The translations under genes were made by a program, and so were the position numbers. 51,707 nucleotides of DNA, taken from positions 1 to 51,707 of the forward strand of contig NZ_MJUW02000102.1 in assembly GCF_001753675.2 (NCBI RefSeq), in the 5' to 3' direction. Below are positions 8,859-18,496 of this stretch, piece by piece; position 1 is the first letter of the stretch; the number at the start of each line of letters is the position of its first letter. This stretch comes from Candidatus Brocadia sapporoensis (GTDB lineage: Bacteria > Planctomycetota > Brocadiia > Brocadiales > Brocadiaceae). Under the pieces are notes generated by a model. That model did not search any database. It was not told the origin of the DNA and saw only the letters and a program-made list of their open reading frames with translations.

Positions 8859-10904
8859 CTAAAATGCGTACGTAATCCTGATGCGAAATGTCCTGCCAAA
8901 TTGCTCAATGGAATCCTCTGTGTGCTCTTCACCACCCGGGTCTTCGTATTTATTATTTAACAAATTAAAAATGCCTCCCGAGAGCTCCAATGTCTTGAAA
9001 ATATTCCGGCTATACAGTGTTACATTTGTAACAAAAACGTCCTTCACAGAATTACGTAAAATTGTTTTCCGGCTGCTTTTATACTGCTCTTCTCCGCTTA
9101 AAAAGAGTCTTCTTTTGATCAGCGGAACAATCATATTGAACTTCGCCAGGTGTTTGGGAGAATTTACCATGACTTTCCCGGTATCGTCCTCTCTGGCTTC
9201 CTGAAGACTATAACTTGCCCTCCCCTCAAATCCATTTTCCCATTTTCCTTCCAGTTCAAATTCCAAGCCTTTTGCATGAACTCCCTTTACATTATCAAAC
9301 ATCTGTAAACCGTCGTTAGGATCGTTTTTTAGGGAGATGAAATCGTCTATAGAATTATAAAAACCAACAACTGTTCCACGCAGATGTTTCCCTAAATACT
9401 GCTCGTAAATGGCCTCATAGGAATGAATGGTCTCGGGATTAAGACCGGGATTGGCCTTTTGGGAAGTGCCGTCTCCATAATAAAGTTCGTAGGCATTGGG
9501 TTCACGAAATGCCCTGCCATAAACAAACTTAAAAGTCGTTTTCTCAAAAGGAGTATAAATCAGGGCTGCACGGGGATTGGCAGTCCCACCAAAGGTTTCA
9601 AAATAATCAAAACGAACGCCGGCCTGCAAGGTCAGGAAATCGGTAATGGTAAACTCATCCTGAATATACGTTGCCCAATAATTCGATTGGCGTTTGTCAT
9701 CAAGGATGGTACCATCTGTGCTGTGAGCATAGAAGCGCTGGTCCTGCTGCATATTATGCCGGGAATCCAGGCCAAAGGTGCATTTGTGCTTTTCAAGAAA
9801 TGTTTTGGTTAACTGCATCTCTCCTTGTAGCCATTGACTATCAATATCATCAGAATATTTTAATTTTCCTGTTGATGCTTCAGAATAATAATCATCATTA
9901 TACTTATAAAAATTATAGCTGACCCTGGACAGCAAGTGTACCTGGTTACCAAATGTGTGATCATACTTCAAATCGGCCCAGCCCCGTTCATCTGCGGTAA
10001 AATAACGTTCGTTAAAGATCGTTTGATAGGGAGCAGTTGGAACATCCTTTTCTCTCCTATGGTAATTTAATTGCAAGGAAAGATCACGATACGAAAATCC
10101 AGCAAAAATATTTTTAAACTGATCGTTGTCAAGATTTTCTGCAATACCATTATTATTTTTGGGCTGGTCGAACTCTTTAAAAAAAAGCCGATCGTCCCCT
10201 TCGCTATCGTAGTAAGAGCCGGAAATTATCATTTCAAGACCATTGTGAAATTTCTCACCGTAGCTCATACGGGTCTTGTAAGTCTCATAATTACCAGCTT
10301 CTCCGGATACCTCGGTACCTCTAAAATCTCTGCCCTGCCTGGTGATCACGTTGATCACTGCAAAAAATGCATTTGTACCATAGAGCGAAGAACCAGAACC
10401 GCGGATAATCTCGATACGTTCAATAAGACCAATATCGATAGGAAAATCGGTGCCAATAGGCGCCTGGTCATAAACAACATCATTTATTCTATGCCCATCG
10501 ATAAGGAGGAGGATACGGGTGTTGTAATCCCCCGGTAACCCAAAGCCTCTTACCCCTACATAATGATAGTTTCTGTCATAGGTAACATAGAATCCGCGCA
10601 CACTCCGTAAAATTTCTGAAAAATTCCAGTACCCATATTTTTTGATCTCCTCCGCCGTTATAATACTCACGGAGGAGGGCGCTTCGGTTATCTTTTGCTC
10701 ATATTTTGAAGCGCTATATACGGAGGGGATTTCCTGGAAAAGTATCGATTCTTCACTTATCGACGTCGATTCCGGGAGTTGTTCACATTCTGCCAAACGC
10801 AGTGAAGACAAAAAAAAGAGGGGAATTATAACAAGAAATGTTCGAAACTTTCCATGTACTGGAGAAAAGAAAAAATATTTCATTTTATTACAAATACTTA
10901 ACAT
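8859..10904 (-). CDS. TonB-dependent outer-membrane receptor
   Basis: A 681-residue receptor with a signal peptide, a plug domain (EAPSSVSIITAEEIKKYGYW, RGFGLPGDYNTRILLLIDG, ERIEIIRGSGSSLYG) and a 22-strand-type barrel ending in an aromatic residue (RIRITYAF). The plug signatures are those of cobalamin/siderophore/colicin-type receptors, but the substrate cannot be told. It is the first gene of the signalling operon, 22 nt before the binding-protein gene. No N-terminal STN-type signalling domain is present, so any signal must pass through the periplasmic binding protein. The start could be 10904 or the ATG seven codons later. Confidence 0.9.
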   Translation of the reverse strand: MLSICNKMKYFFFSPVHGKFRTFLVIIPLFFLSSLRLAECEQLPESTSISEESILFQEIPSVYSASKYEQKITEAPSSVSIITAEEIKKYGYWNFSEILRSVRGFYVTYDRNYHYVGVRGFGLPGDYNTRILLLIDGHRINDVVYDQAPIGTDFPIDIGLIERIEIIRGSGSSLYGTNAFFAVINVITRQGRDFRGTEVSGEAGNYETYKTRMSYGEKFHNGLEMIISGSYYDSEGDDRLFFKEFDQPKNNNGIAENLDNDQFKNIFAGFSYRDLSLQLNYHRREKDVPTAPYQTIFNERYFTADERGWADLKYDHTFGNQVHLLSRVSYNFYKYNDDYYSEASTGKLKYSDDIDSQWLQGEMQLTKTFLEKHKCTFGLDSRHNMQQDQRFYAHSTDGTILDDKRQSNYWATYIQDEFTITDFLTLQAGVRFDYFETFGGTANPRAALIYTPFEKTTFKFVYGRAFREPNAYELYYGDGTSQKANPGLNPETIHSYEAIYEQYLGKHLRGTVVGFYNSIDDFISLKNDPNDGLQMFDNVKGVHAKGLEFELEGKWENGFEGRASYSLQEAREDDTGKVMVNSPKHLAKFNMIVPLIKRRLFLSGEEQYKSSRKTILRNSVKDVFVTNVTLYSRNIFKTLELSGGIFNLLNNKYEDPGGEEHTEDSIEQFGRTFRIRITYAF

Positions 10905-11257
10905 TCCCGGTTCTACATGTTATAAATTTTATACGAGAATTTCGAAGATGTGCATACGTAGTTGTTTCAAAGATGCCATCTAAGAAATTTAACCGAAAAA
11001 CGAGTTTTGTCTTTTCGTTTTTTTCATCCATGAAAGGACATTGTATTTGTTGGCAATACTATAATAATATCATTACGATAGTTCAACTAAAATAATTGGG
11101 AAAATTTCTTTGTCCGGAAGAATGGCGAGTATATAAAGGCGTATTACGGAGTATCGTGTTCGGCGGGGAGATAATTTTTGTCTTTGATTCCGGGTATTTA
11201 GGGTGTTGAAAACGCCGTGCAGAAAAACTGACAGGAATTATGATATTTCGGAATCTT
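10905..11257. other. Upstream region of the TonB receptor operon
   Basis: About 350 nt of AT-rich sequence between the NarK-like gene and the receptor gene. It must hold the operon promoter, but I see no convincing -35/-10 pair, riboswitch or coding frame. Confidence 0.4.
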
Positions 11258-11298
11258 GTTTGATGGAGAACGAAGGGAATCTTCGCTCTCCGTCAAAC
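11258..11298 (-). terminator. Strong hairpin after the NarK-like gene
   Basis: GTTTGA-GGAGA-CGAAG arms pair across a 5-nt loop (about 17 pairs, one mismatch, one G-T pair) 12 nt beyond the stop codon. No T tract follows, so it may be a Rho-dependent or mRNA-stabilising hairpin and not a classic terminator. Confidence 0.55.
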
Positions 11299-11309
11299 CA
11301 TGCATGCTC

Positions 11310-12524
11310 TTATTGCATTGCTGTCGTTACTTTTTGGTGTGCATTCAGGAGTGTTTTTTCCTCCATAAATGAAAGACACAGAAGGCAAACGAGGGATACG
11401 AAGATGTAGCCGAGCGAATAATTGTCGGTGTAATCTTTAATAGTGCCTAAAATTATAGGAAGAAAGAAGCCCCCAAGACCTCCTGCCGCCCCTACCAGAC
11501 CACCCACAGCCCCCGTATCTTTGGGAAAATATTCTGCAACGAGTTTGTATACAACGCCGTTGCCAATGCCCAGACAGGTTCCCATAATATAGAACACAGC
11601 GAGTGAGACTGTCAGCGATACGTTTAAATTAAGGAATATCGCAATAACAAGTACAATTACGGTAAGAAGTACCATTATTTTTCTTCCATTGAATCTGTCG
11701 CCAAGGAACCCACCCAAAATTCGGGTAAACGATGACAGAAATACAAATATCGATGTGAATCCACCGGCCTTTATCGGTGAAATGTTGTAAAAATCACAAA
11801 GATAAGATGGCAACCATATCGAAAAGCACACGAAGAATCCAAAGAACATAAAATAAAACAGACAAAAGATCCAGGCCAACCTGGATGATTTATAGAGTTT
11901 TAATTTGTCGCTTAAAGTAGAAACTTTTACACCTGCCGGCTTTGGGGCATTTGATGTAAAAAACCAATAGACAAATGCCATAAAGAGTAAGGGAAATGCG
12001 TAAATGATAAATGCCTTATTCCATCCCAAAGATTCTGCAATAAACGGTGCTCCAAAAGCTGAAAGGGCAGTACCCGCGTTACCCACGCCGTAGACGCCGA
12101 GTGCAAAGCCTTGCATCTTTTTTGGATACCATTCTGAGACATGCGGAATTCCTATGGAAAAGGAAGAGCCTATTAAACCAAAAAAGAATCCGCCTATCAA
12201 CAACATGCTATAACTACGCGCAAAACCCGTAAAAAAAAGAGATATGAATCCGAACAGCAGCATAATGGTAAAAACGAGCCTTCCACCAAACCTGTCTGTA
12301 ACAATACCCATAGGAATTTTTGCGAGAGAACCAAGTAGTACCGGAGTTGCAAGTAATAATCCTACCGATGTGGAAGACAGGTTAAATTCTGCCTGAAAAT
12401 ATATTGCTAAAGGGGCAAACAATGTCCAACCCGCAAAGCATAGTGCAAATGCTACGGTCGCAAGAATCATTACCCTTAAATTGCCATTTGGTGTTTGTGT
12501 CGATTCATTTGCTGACATATTCAT
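11310..12524 (-). CDS. narK: NarK-type nitrate/nitrite transporter (MFS)
   Basis: A 404-residue major-facilitator protein with about 12 hydrophobic helices. It has the two glycine-rich signatures of the nitrate/nitrite porter family: GVGNAGTA in the first half and GIGNGVVYKL with AVGGLVGAAGGLGGFFLP in the second. The cytoplasmic loop MGIVTDRFGGR is the usual MFS motif A. It would move nitrate or nitrite across the cytoplasmic (or an intracytoplasmic) membrane. I placed the start at 12524 because AGGAGA lies 8 nt upstream; a frame-extending start at 12560 has no ribosome binding site. It is transcribed alone, with a hairpin behind it. The direction of transport and the nitrate/nitrite preference cannot be read from sequence. 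Confidence 0.88.
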   Translation of the reverse strand: MNMSANESTQTPNGNLRVMILATVAFALCFAGWTLFAPLAIYFQAEFNLSSTSVGLLLATPVLLGSLAKIPMGIVTDRFGGRLVFTIMLLFGFISLFFTGFARSYSMLLIGGFFFGLIGSSFSIGIPHVSEWYPKKMQGFALGVYGVGNAGTALSAFGAPFIAESLGWNKAFIIYAFPLLFMAFVYWFFTSNAPKPAGVKVSTLSDKLKLYKSSRLAWIFCLFYFMFFGFFVCFSIWLPSYLCDFYNISPIKAGGFTSIFVFLSSFTRILGGFLGDRFNGRKIMVLLTVIVLVIAIFLNLNVSLTVSLAVFYIMGTCLGIGNGVVYKLVAEYFPKDTGAVGGLVGAAGGLGGFFLPIILGTIKDYTDNYSLGYIFVSLVCLLCLSFMEEKTLLNAHQKVTTAMQ

Positions 12525-12618
12525 AAAAAAAATCTCCTGACTATGAAAAGGTATCGTCATCGTAAAATAATCATGATTTTACTGACGATAACAAAAAAGA
12601 CTACAGTTCAAACAACTG

Positions 12619-12906
12619 TTAACATGGATATAAATACTGAAAAGGTTTAAATTCGGCCTTCATCAAGGCAAAACAACCATACATTTGGAAAATCCCAAGA
12701 ATAGCAATGTTTGCCGTTCTTATGTTTTTCAAAAAACTAAAATTGTTACATCCAGGGCACTTTACACCACGAGTATCGATATCAGTTATGGCGTCATCAT
12801 AAATGCTCCTATTCATAGCAGCCCTTGTGTCCTTTATATCATCAAGCGTTTGAACGTCCCTTTTGATAAACGAACTTATTCGGGAAAACCTCTTCATATC
12901 AAACAT
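12619..12906 (-). CDS. Small hypothetical protein, weakly supported
   Basis: A 95-codon frame beginning 3 nt after the stop of the Cache-haem gene, so it could be translationally coupled. It contains one CPGC pair. Its second half runs through a copy of the dispersed TTTTTCAAAAAACTAAA element (12724-12749), so the C-terminus is probably non-native. No close Shine-Dalgarno sequence is seen and I recognise no domain. It may be a remnant of a longer gene cut by the repeat. Confidence 0.3.
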   Translation of the reverse strand: MFDMKRFSRISSFIKRDVQTLDDIKDTRAAMNRSIYDDAITDIDTRGVKCPGCNNFSFLKNIRTANIAILGIFQMYGCFALMKAEFKPFQYLYPC

Positions 12907-12909
12907 TTT

Positions 12910-14323
12910 TTATTGTTTTAACTCCCATGTCATTCCTGGCTTATCTGTTGATTGTGTCGTATTACTTTCAACAGACCCTTCTTTCTTATTTTCCAGGTTA
13001 TTGGTACTTTCAGATTTAAGTATGGGAAGCTCCTTTTTAAACTTAGAGATCTTGCTCTTGATGAAATCAGCATCCCTCTGTATTATAAGTGAGCCCAATG
13101 TATTTAACGGGTTGTGTACTTTGTATTTTTGCTCCCGAAGATATCCGCGTTCTTTCCTCAATTCGTAGTTATCAAGGATTGCTATAATAAAACCAATGGT
13201 GATGATGCATGTTATTCCCAGTAAAGCCTTATGAGGTACAGACAAATTTTTGATCATATAGCCTGCACTTAATTTTCTGTAAATCAATATTGCCATTGCA
13301 AACGCCGGAATGAGCATTACGATCATAAGCGACTTTGTCATCGAGCTAATATTATCCAATGCCCCAAAAGCTTCATCAGCATCAATTTCAACAATCAGTC
13401 CCATATTAAAGTCCTTCAGCCAACTCCATGCACCAACGACTTTTAGTCCACTGTAATCCCTGTATCCGTCCAGATTACAGCCGCTTGCTTTTTCCGTGAT
13501 GCACCTCTTTACACCTTTTGTAATTATCAGATTGTCAGGATCTGCGACAACGTGACACGTTTTGCAAGTATCGCCGGTATTTTTCATATGTTCCGAAAAC
13601 CTTGACTGCGTCATCATGACCCCTTCCTTATTTACCAGATATGATTTTCCGGTTTTCCCCAGCAAGGCATTCCTCATACCATAATTTAGCATAGAAGTGT
13701 CCATCCATAACACAATAGCACCAATCACATCACGGTTTTCGTCTTTAATGGGATACGACAAAAAGAGGGAAGGTATATCGACATCTTTTCCACCCTGGCT
13801 ATTGTCACCGGGAGAAAAATGGATTACATTAGAAAAATATGTTTTCCCGTCATACAGGGTTTCCTGGATATTGCGGAATGCCTTCTCTTTCATAATATTC
13901 CTGCCAACCATAAATTTTTCAGTTTCAGTCGTCATGCGAACGATACCTGCGCCATCGCAAACAAAAACCCCTTTATATCCGTAATCGACCTTTGTGCATT
14001 CCATCTGCGTTTCCAACCTGAGATATTCATGATCATTTTTCCCATTTATGAGACTTGCAAATTTTTCATCACCGTGAATCAACAAAGTGGTGAGAATGGC
14101 GTCTGATATGCCCCTGGCATGCGATTCCTTTTCAGACCGCAAGAGCATTAGCATATCTTTTTGTTTGTTGAGTATACCCTCCAGGTTCCGTTCTATCCCC
14201 TGTTTCAGTTCTGCGCTTGCCTTTGGAAATGCAATGATTCTAAATAAAACCAGGGGAAGCATCCCAAAAAAAAACAAAAGTAATAATGACTGTGACAATT
14301 TGTTTTTTTAATATCTCTATCAT
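12910..14323 (-). CDS. Cache-type membrane sensor with a c-type haem motif; 5' frameshift
   Basis: The uninterrupted frame covers 12910-14298 (462 codons, TTG start). A much better start is the ATG at 14323 with GAGGG 7 nt upstream; its frame reads MIEILKKQIVTVIITFVFF and would join the main frame just at FGMLPLVLF if the T9 tract (14266-14274) had eight Ts. The joined N-terminus is a typical membrane anchor. The extracytoplasmic region (about 25-320) resembles a double Cache sensor (FVCDGAGIVRMT, YFSNVIHFSP, GKSYLVNKEGVMMT) and contains CKTCH (245-249 of the main frame), a covalent haem c site. Two helices (321-341, 358-376) and a short charged tail follow; there is no kinase, MCP or cyclase output domain. 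It may sense redox state, NO or a small ligand and signal through a partner. Confidence 0.72.
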
Positions 14324-15268
14324 TTTTTTACCCTCTTTAAGGGAGAAATACATACCCTATAAAGTATAAAATTCTGTTAATTTCAATAAGATGTACCTCA
14401 GTATCCGTTATTAAAAAGCCTGGCAATTGTCTTTTATTTAAATGAAAGGAGTCTATTATAATAATGAAATATTATATGTCAATAAATTAGTAATGTTGTC
14501 AAGCGGAGATCTGATAAATACCCGCATTTGTATCGCTGTCATGCGTCAATACCGCTGTAATTTCCTAACATTGAGCCCTGTTATCTTTACTGCCACCTTT
14601 CCTAAATATCACATAACGCAGCAAAGCCGCAACCCAATCCCCCCCTTTCGTTCGACGGATCGCTCACAACGAAGTCAAGGGATGCGAAGGGGGGGTAAAA
14701 AAACTTACAAAAAAAAGAAGGTTTTTACACGGTAAAACTATAAATACCTTTAGAAAGAGTGTGCAGAAAACACCAATCCCTTGATGCTCTTTCCTCGCGT
14801 TGCTTCCCTTTGTTTTTCATTCGTATCCTGTCCACTTCCTCCGGGAGAAGTACCCTTTCACCCATCTGAAAATCTATTCCTGTATGTTGTCTTTTGAACG
14901 AATTTCCCTACTGTCATCTTACCCACAGCCCAGTCAAACTCCGGTACGTCTCCGGCGGCATTCCCTTCACCGGCTCCGTTTCAGGAGTTTAAAGGGTTAT
15001 ATACACTAGATGCCAGAATCTCTTGCATTGCACATGTCACTTTCTGGAAGTCGCTTCTGGATAAAATCCGTTAAATTCTTGCGGCAGTAATTTGTTACAT
15101 GCGAGGGAAATCGTCCAGAAGCGGCGTCCCCTGGTTTCCACTCGAAATTGATAACCAAGCCCTCTTGTGATGCCATTTATGCAAGAGGTTATCCACTTAT
15201 CGCCCTTCTTTTTTTATCACATGAAAATTTATTTTGACAGTCTCAGAAAGTTTTATTACATTGTACGC
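14324..15268. other. Gene-free region with palindromes
   Basis: About 940 nt without a credible gene. It holds a long hairpin (CCCCCCCTTTCG at 14639-14650 against CGAAGGGGGGG at 14685-14695) and a 10-bp inverted repeat (CGCTTCTGGA at 15052-15061, TCCAGAAGCG at 15114-15123). The frame at 14800-15009 lacks a start context. A 12-nt string (CCCAGTCAAACT) resembles an antisense 23S rRNA segment but its flanks do not. Confidence 0.5.
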
Positions 15269-17785
15269 ATGAAAACACAAATCTCTTCTACTAATTATTT
15301 GTACGATCTGCTCATAAAGAAGCAACACACTTCCGAAATCATACGCGCTCAAATTATCACTATTAAGGAAGAAACCAAAGAGAAGGTGGTTAAAGAGCCA
15401 TTGAAAGCCTTTGTTGTTAGATTTAAAGGGCAGGTCATTGATACCTCCTTTGAGAAAACCCTCAAGATTATTTCAAAACACCTCTTTGTTAAAAGCAATA
15501 TTGACACGATCAATACCTTTAAAGAACAGGGTTATGTAGAAGCAACGATGACCGCAACACAAACAGAGACCGAGTCCCTCATTCATTATCTCATGAAGCC
15601 CCGTGTCGTATTGCATTATAAGAAAGGAATTGAAAAGGGCGCAAGTAACTTCCTGATCATCGATGAAACAGAACAAGGCCAAACGGATAATTGTGCACCG
15701 GATTATCTCCATCGCAATTATATTACCGGTGCCGAATCATGTGAAAAGTACACGGGACGGCTAGGTGATTATTTGGTTCTCAATGGATTGCCATTAACTT
15801 CTGAAAAAATAGGCAGGGAACTCCGATTCAATAAAATCGAAACGAAGAATAAGGTCTTTACAACAACGGGATTGAAGGAAATCTACGTAAATCTCTATTT
15901 TATTTCTTTAATCCTTAAATTAGATTTAGAACAACATTATCTAAAGCTGAGGATTTTTCATTTTCAGGAGAGCGACATTAAAGCGGTTGAAGAAAAAATT
16001 GATGCGCTTGGCTTTTTTGCTGATATTTATAATCTTATAGCTTCAAAAGATAATCCCCTGTTATTTAATAAAGACTTATCCTTGGACTTAATAAGGCTTG
16101 AACACATCATCGAGAATGATAATTGGACGGCTATTCCAGCATATGCAGGCTATATTTATTCGGCATCTAACAGACTGAATGATCAATTTAAGCTTCTGGA
16201 AGAATACAGCTTGTTTTTAACGTATGCCAACTGTATTGAAAAGTTTATCGTGCGGTTAACAAAAAAATTCATGAAGTATAAACCGGACATTCGCAGTGAA
16301 CAGGAAAATTTAACCGCAAACTATCACGAGTTAAAAAAATTACAAACTATTTCAAAGCATGAGACACTGCAAAATGATTATCAGGAATTGCTGAATTCTT
16401 TTGGCAAACTTCTTGCCTATCTCGATTTTTTAATGATACGTGATACGAACACAAGCGCATCTGGAGAGCAAAAAACGATTCATCTTGCTGAAAAACCCGT
16501 AAAAAAATTTGGTGCCTTTTTGAAAAAATGCATCGAGTCTGTTTTTCCCATAACGATCGATATTTCCACGAAACCGACTTTCCGTCAAGACCAAGTTTCA
16601 GAACCGGAAAAAGGAGACATTCAACAACTTATCGGAAAGTTTAATGCAAATTTGGAAAAGCTATCGAAATTAAGGACTCTTTCAGGGAAAGATGCCTTTT
16701 TAGAGGCGAGGATGTCTGTGCCTCAGCTTACCAGTTTGTCCCATATCCTTGACGAGTTGAAAGAATTAATGAGAAATATTGAGAGAAGAAAGGACGTTCA
16801 GGATCCGCTGAAGGCCATTTTCGCTAAATCCAATAAATTTGAAACACTCTACAACGATATAAGCGCCCTGGTCATAAGAGAAAATGTTCAGGATCAGGAA
16901 TTTCTTCATGGTTTATTGGCAGAAGTACAGAGACTTCTCTTTAATAAACCGTTGAAGAAGAATGCTTACAAAAAGATTATCAACACTGTTCAATCTATCG
17001 AAGACTTTATTGTTAGCAAAGGTACTTCTGTAAAGACGACAAATAGCAGTTCTCATGCTTTTATGTCAGAGCTGCATCAAAATCCCGTTTTAAAAAATCT
17101 GACGGATATTAAGACAGGGCTTAAAAATATTATGGAAACGGAAACTCTCACACGCAGAGTCGATAGTTTTAAAAATGACGCTGAATTTTTTTCTTACAGC
17201 GCAAAAGAACTGGATGGATTTCTGGCAGAGATTGAAAAGTTTCACGAGGAATTAAAAGACACGTGCTATTATCAAAATCTATCTGCATTTGAAGTTATAG
17301 AGAACCGTCTTGACAATTTAATCAATGCAGTAAAAGATATTGACCATCGAATTTCGTCTTACACCAGGGATAAAGACAAAAAAATTTCCAAAGAACCGGA
17401 CGTCAACATCGATTATTTAAAAAGTTCTCAGTTATTTAAAAAAAATCTGGAAAAGGCGATCCTTATTTTGCAAAATCAGATTGCTCAGACTGAAGCATTT
17501 ATGCACGATATTGAAAACAATTTGTATCGTCATTCGTTTATTCATTCAGGCGTGGCAACCAGCGTCCTCTTTGACCAAATAACATATTTGCTAAGCAATA
17601 TTGATGTTCGATTGATTGACTTAACGCAATCAATGGAAGATATGTTTAAAGAAAGTGTCAGCACCATATTTCATTACCAAGTGGGAGAAGTTTTTAAAGA
17701 ACCGCAAAAAGAGGAAGTCGAGGATCTCATGAAAGAAGTCGATAAAAGAGCGGTTGTCAGAGAATACAAAAATGACAAGATCTGA
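15269..17785 (+). CDS. Large hypothetical helical protein
   Basis: A protein of about 838 residues that I do not recognise. There is no signal peptide or membrane helix, so it should be cytoplasmic. The sequence is Lys/Glu/Leu-rich and predominantly helical, with heptad-like stretches in its second half (for instance around ALDELKELMRNIERR and NLEKAILILQNQIAQTEAF). The first 200 residues look more globular, with a strand-rich pattern (RPLKAFVVRFKGQVID-like). I chose the ATG before KTQISSTNYL (15269); in-frame starts at 15167 (GTG) and 15170 exist, and none has a clear Shine-Dalgarno sequence. It is followed after 54 nt by another unknown gene in the same direction. Confidence 0.7.
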   Translation: MKTQISSTNYLYDLLIKKQHTSEIIRAQIITIKEETKEKVVKEPLKAFVVRFKGQVIDTSFEKTLKIISKHLFVKSNIDTINTFKEQGYVEATMTATQTETESLIHYLMKPRVVLHYKKGIEKGASNFLIIDETEQGQTDNCAPDYLHRNYITGAESCEKYTGRLGDYLVLNGLPLTSEKIGRELRFNKIETKNKVFTTTGLKEIYVNLYFISLILKLDLEQHYLKLRIFHFQESDIKAVEEKIDALGFFADIYNLIASKDNPLLFNKDLSLDLIRLEHIIENDNWTAIPAYAGYIYSASNRLNDQFKLLEEYSLFLTYANCIEKFIVRLTKKFMKYKPDIRSEQENLTANYHELKKLQTISKHETLQNDYQELLNSFGKLLAYLDFLMIRDTNTSASGEQKTIHLAEKPVKKFGAFLKKCIESVFPITIDISTKPTFRQDQVSEPEKGDIQQLIGKFNANLEKLSKLRTLSGKDAFLEARMSVPQLTSLSHILDELKELMRNIERRKDVQDPLKAIFAKSNKFETLYNDISALVIRENVQDQEFLHGLLAEVQRLLFNKPLKKNAYKKIINTVQSIEDFIVSKGTSVKTTNSSSHAFMSELHQNPVLKNLTDIKTGLKNIMETETLTRRVDSFKNDAEFFSYSAKELDGFLAEIEKFHEELKDTCYYQNLSAFEVIENRLDNLINAVKDIDHRISSYTRDKDKKISKEPDVNIDYLKSSQLFKKNLEKAILILQNQIAQTEAFMHDIENNLYRHSFIHSGVATSVLFDQITYLLSNIDVRLIDLTQSMEDMFKESVSTIFHYQVGEVFKEPQKEEVEDLMKEVDKRAVVREYKNDKI

Positions 17786-17839
17786 TCCGTTATGCTTTGC
17801 GAATAGAAGACGAAATACATCATTTTTCTTAAAAATATA

Positions 17840-18388
17840 ATGCATAAACAGACAATACACACTGATTATAATGAGCTGCCGTTAATTGATCTTAACGCAC
17901 CAAAAGCATTCAGTTCCAGGAACAGGGCAGGAACAGTTGCTTCAAACGATAGCATTATGCAAGATCTGGAGGATGCGAAAAGAATACTTGAACTTGCCGG
18001 TTTACGTATCAATTTTTCTTCAGAACATGTAATTGATGCCACGGAGAAATGTCTGATTGAAGTGCTGCCTTCTCGCAACAATATACCTACGCTATCAAGT
18101 TCTGATAGCGGCACTAGGCAGAAGTCGATTCGAAAACCGCATTACTCACATCTTTTACTATACAACAATACCCCGGTCTTTCAAGTGGCTTGTTGCCTGC
18201 CTTTAAAAGTGCTTGCTGCCAGTCTGGATGGTAATCCTGTTTTCGGAAGGGTTTTGTTCTCCAGTCACTCGGAAGAAAACGGCGGGAAGTTGGTTTACGA
18301 ATTCCAGAATAAGGGCACAGAAATAATTATCGACTTACAGCGCGGAGAAAGCCAGCGTGTACAGCGATATCTATTCAGAATGGTGTGA
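17840..18388 (+). CDS. Hypothetical protein
   Basis: A 182-residue protein that I do not recognise. The first 60 residues are polar with a helical segment (MQDLEDAKRILELAGL); the second half is strand-rich (SHLLLYNNTPVFQVACCLPLK, GKLVYEFQNKGTEIIID). No signal peptide or membrane helix. It lies 54 nt after the large helical protein, with no terminator between them, so the two are probably one operon, closed by the strong terminator at 18436-18469. Confidence 0.65.
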   Translation: MHKQTIHTDYNELPLIDLNAPKAFSSRNRAGTVASNDSIMQDLEDAKRILELAGLRINFSSEHVIDATEKCLIEVLPSRNNIPTLSSSDSGTRQKSIRKPHYSHLLLYNNTPVFQVACCLPLKVLAASLDGNPVFGRVLFSSHSEENGGKLVYEFQNKGTEIIIDLQRGESQRVQRYLFRMV

Positions 18389-18435
18389 TTTAAGACTAGA
18401 TAAATTTGCGCTTTAAAAAAATTTTGTCATAAAAA

Positions 18436-18469
18436 AAATCCTTGGAGAGTTAAACTCTCCAAGGATTTT
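18436..18469. terminator. Bidirectional terminator
   Basis: A perfect 16-bp inverted repeat (AAATCCTTGGAGAGTT and its complement, one unpaired base at the centre) with A and T tracts on the two sides. It separates convergent transcription units and can end both. Confidence 0.9.
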
Positions 18470-18496
18470 ATACCTGCCACATACATTAATTACCAG

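Noticed and set aside
14920-14960. Resemblance to antisense 23S rRNA (CCCAGTCAAACT)
   Set aside because: Only about 12 bases match; the flanking sequence does not follow 23S rRNA.
14800-15009. 69-codon plus-strand frame
   Set aside because: Low-complexity translation, no start context, lies in a palindrome-rich region.
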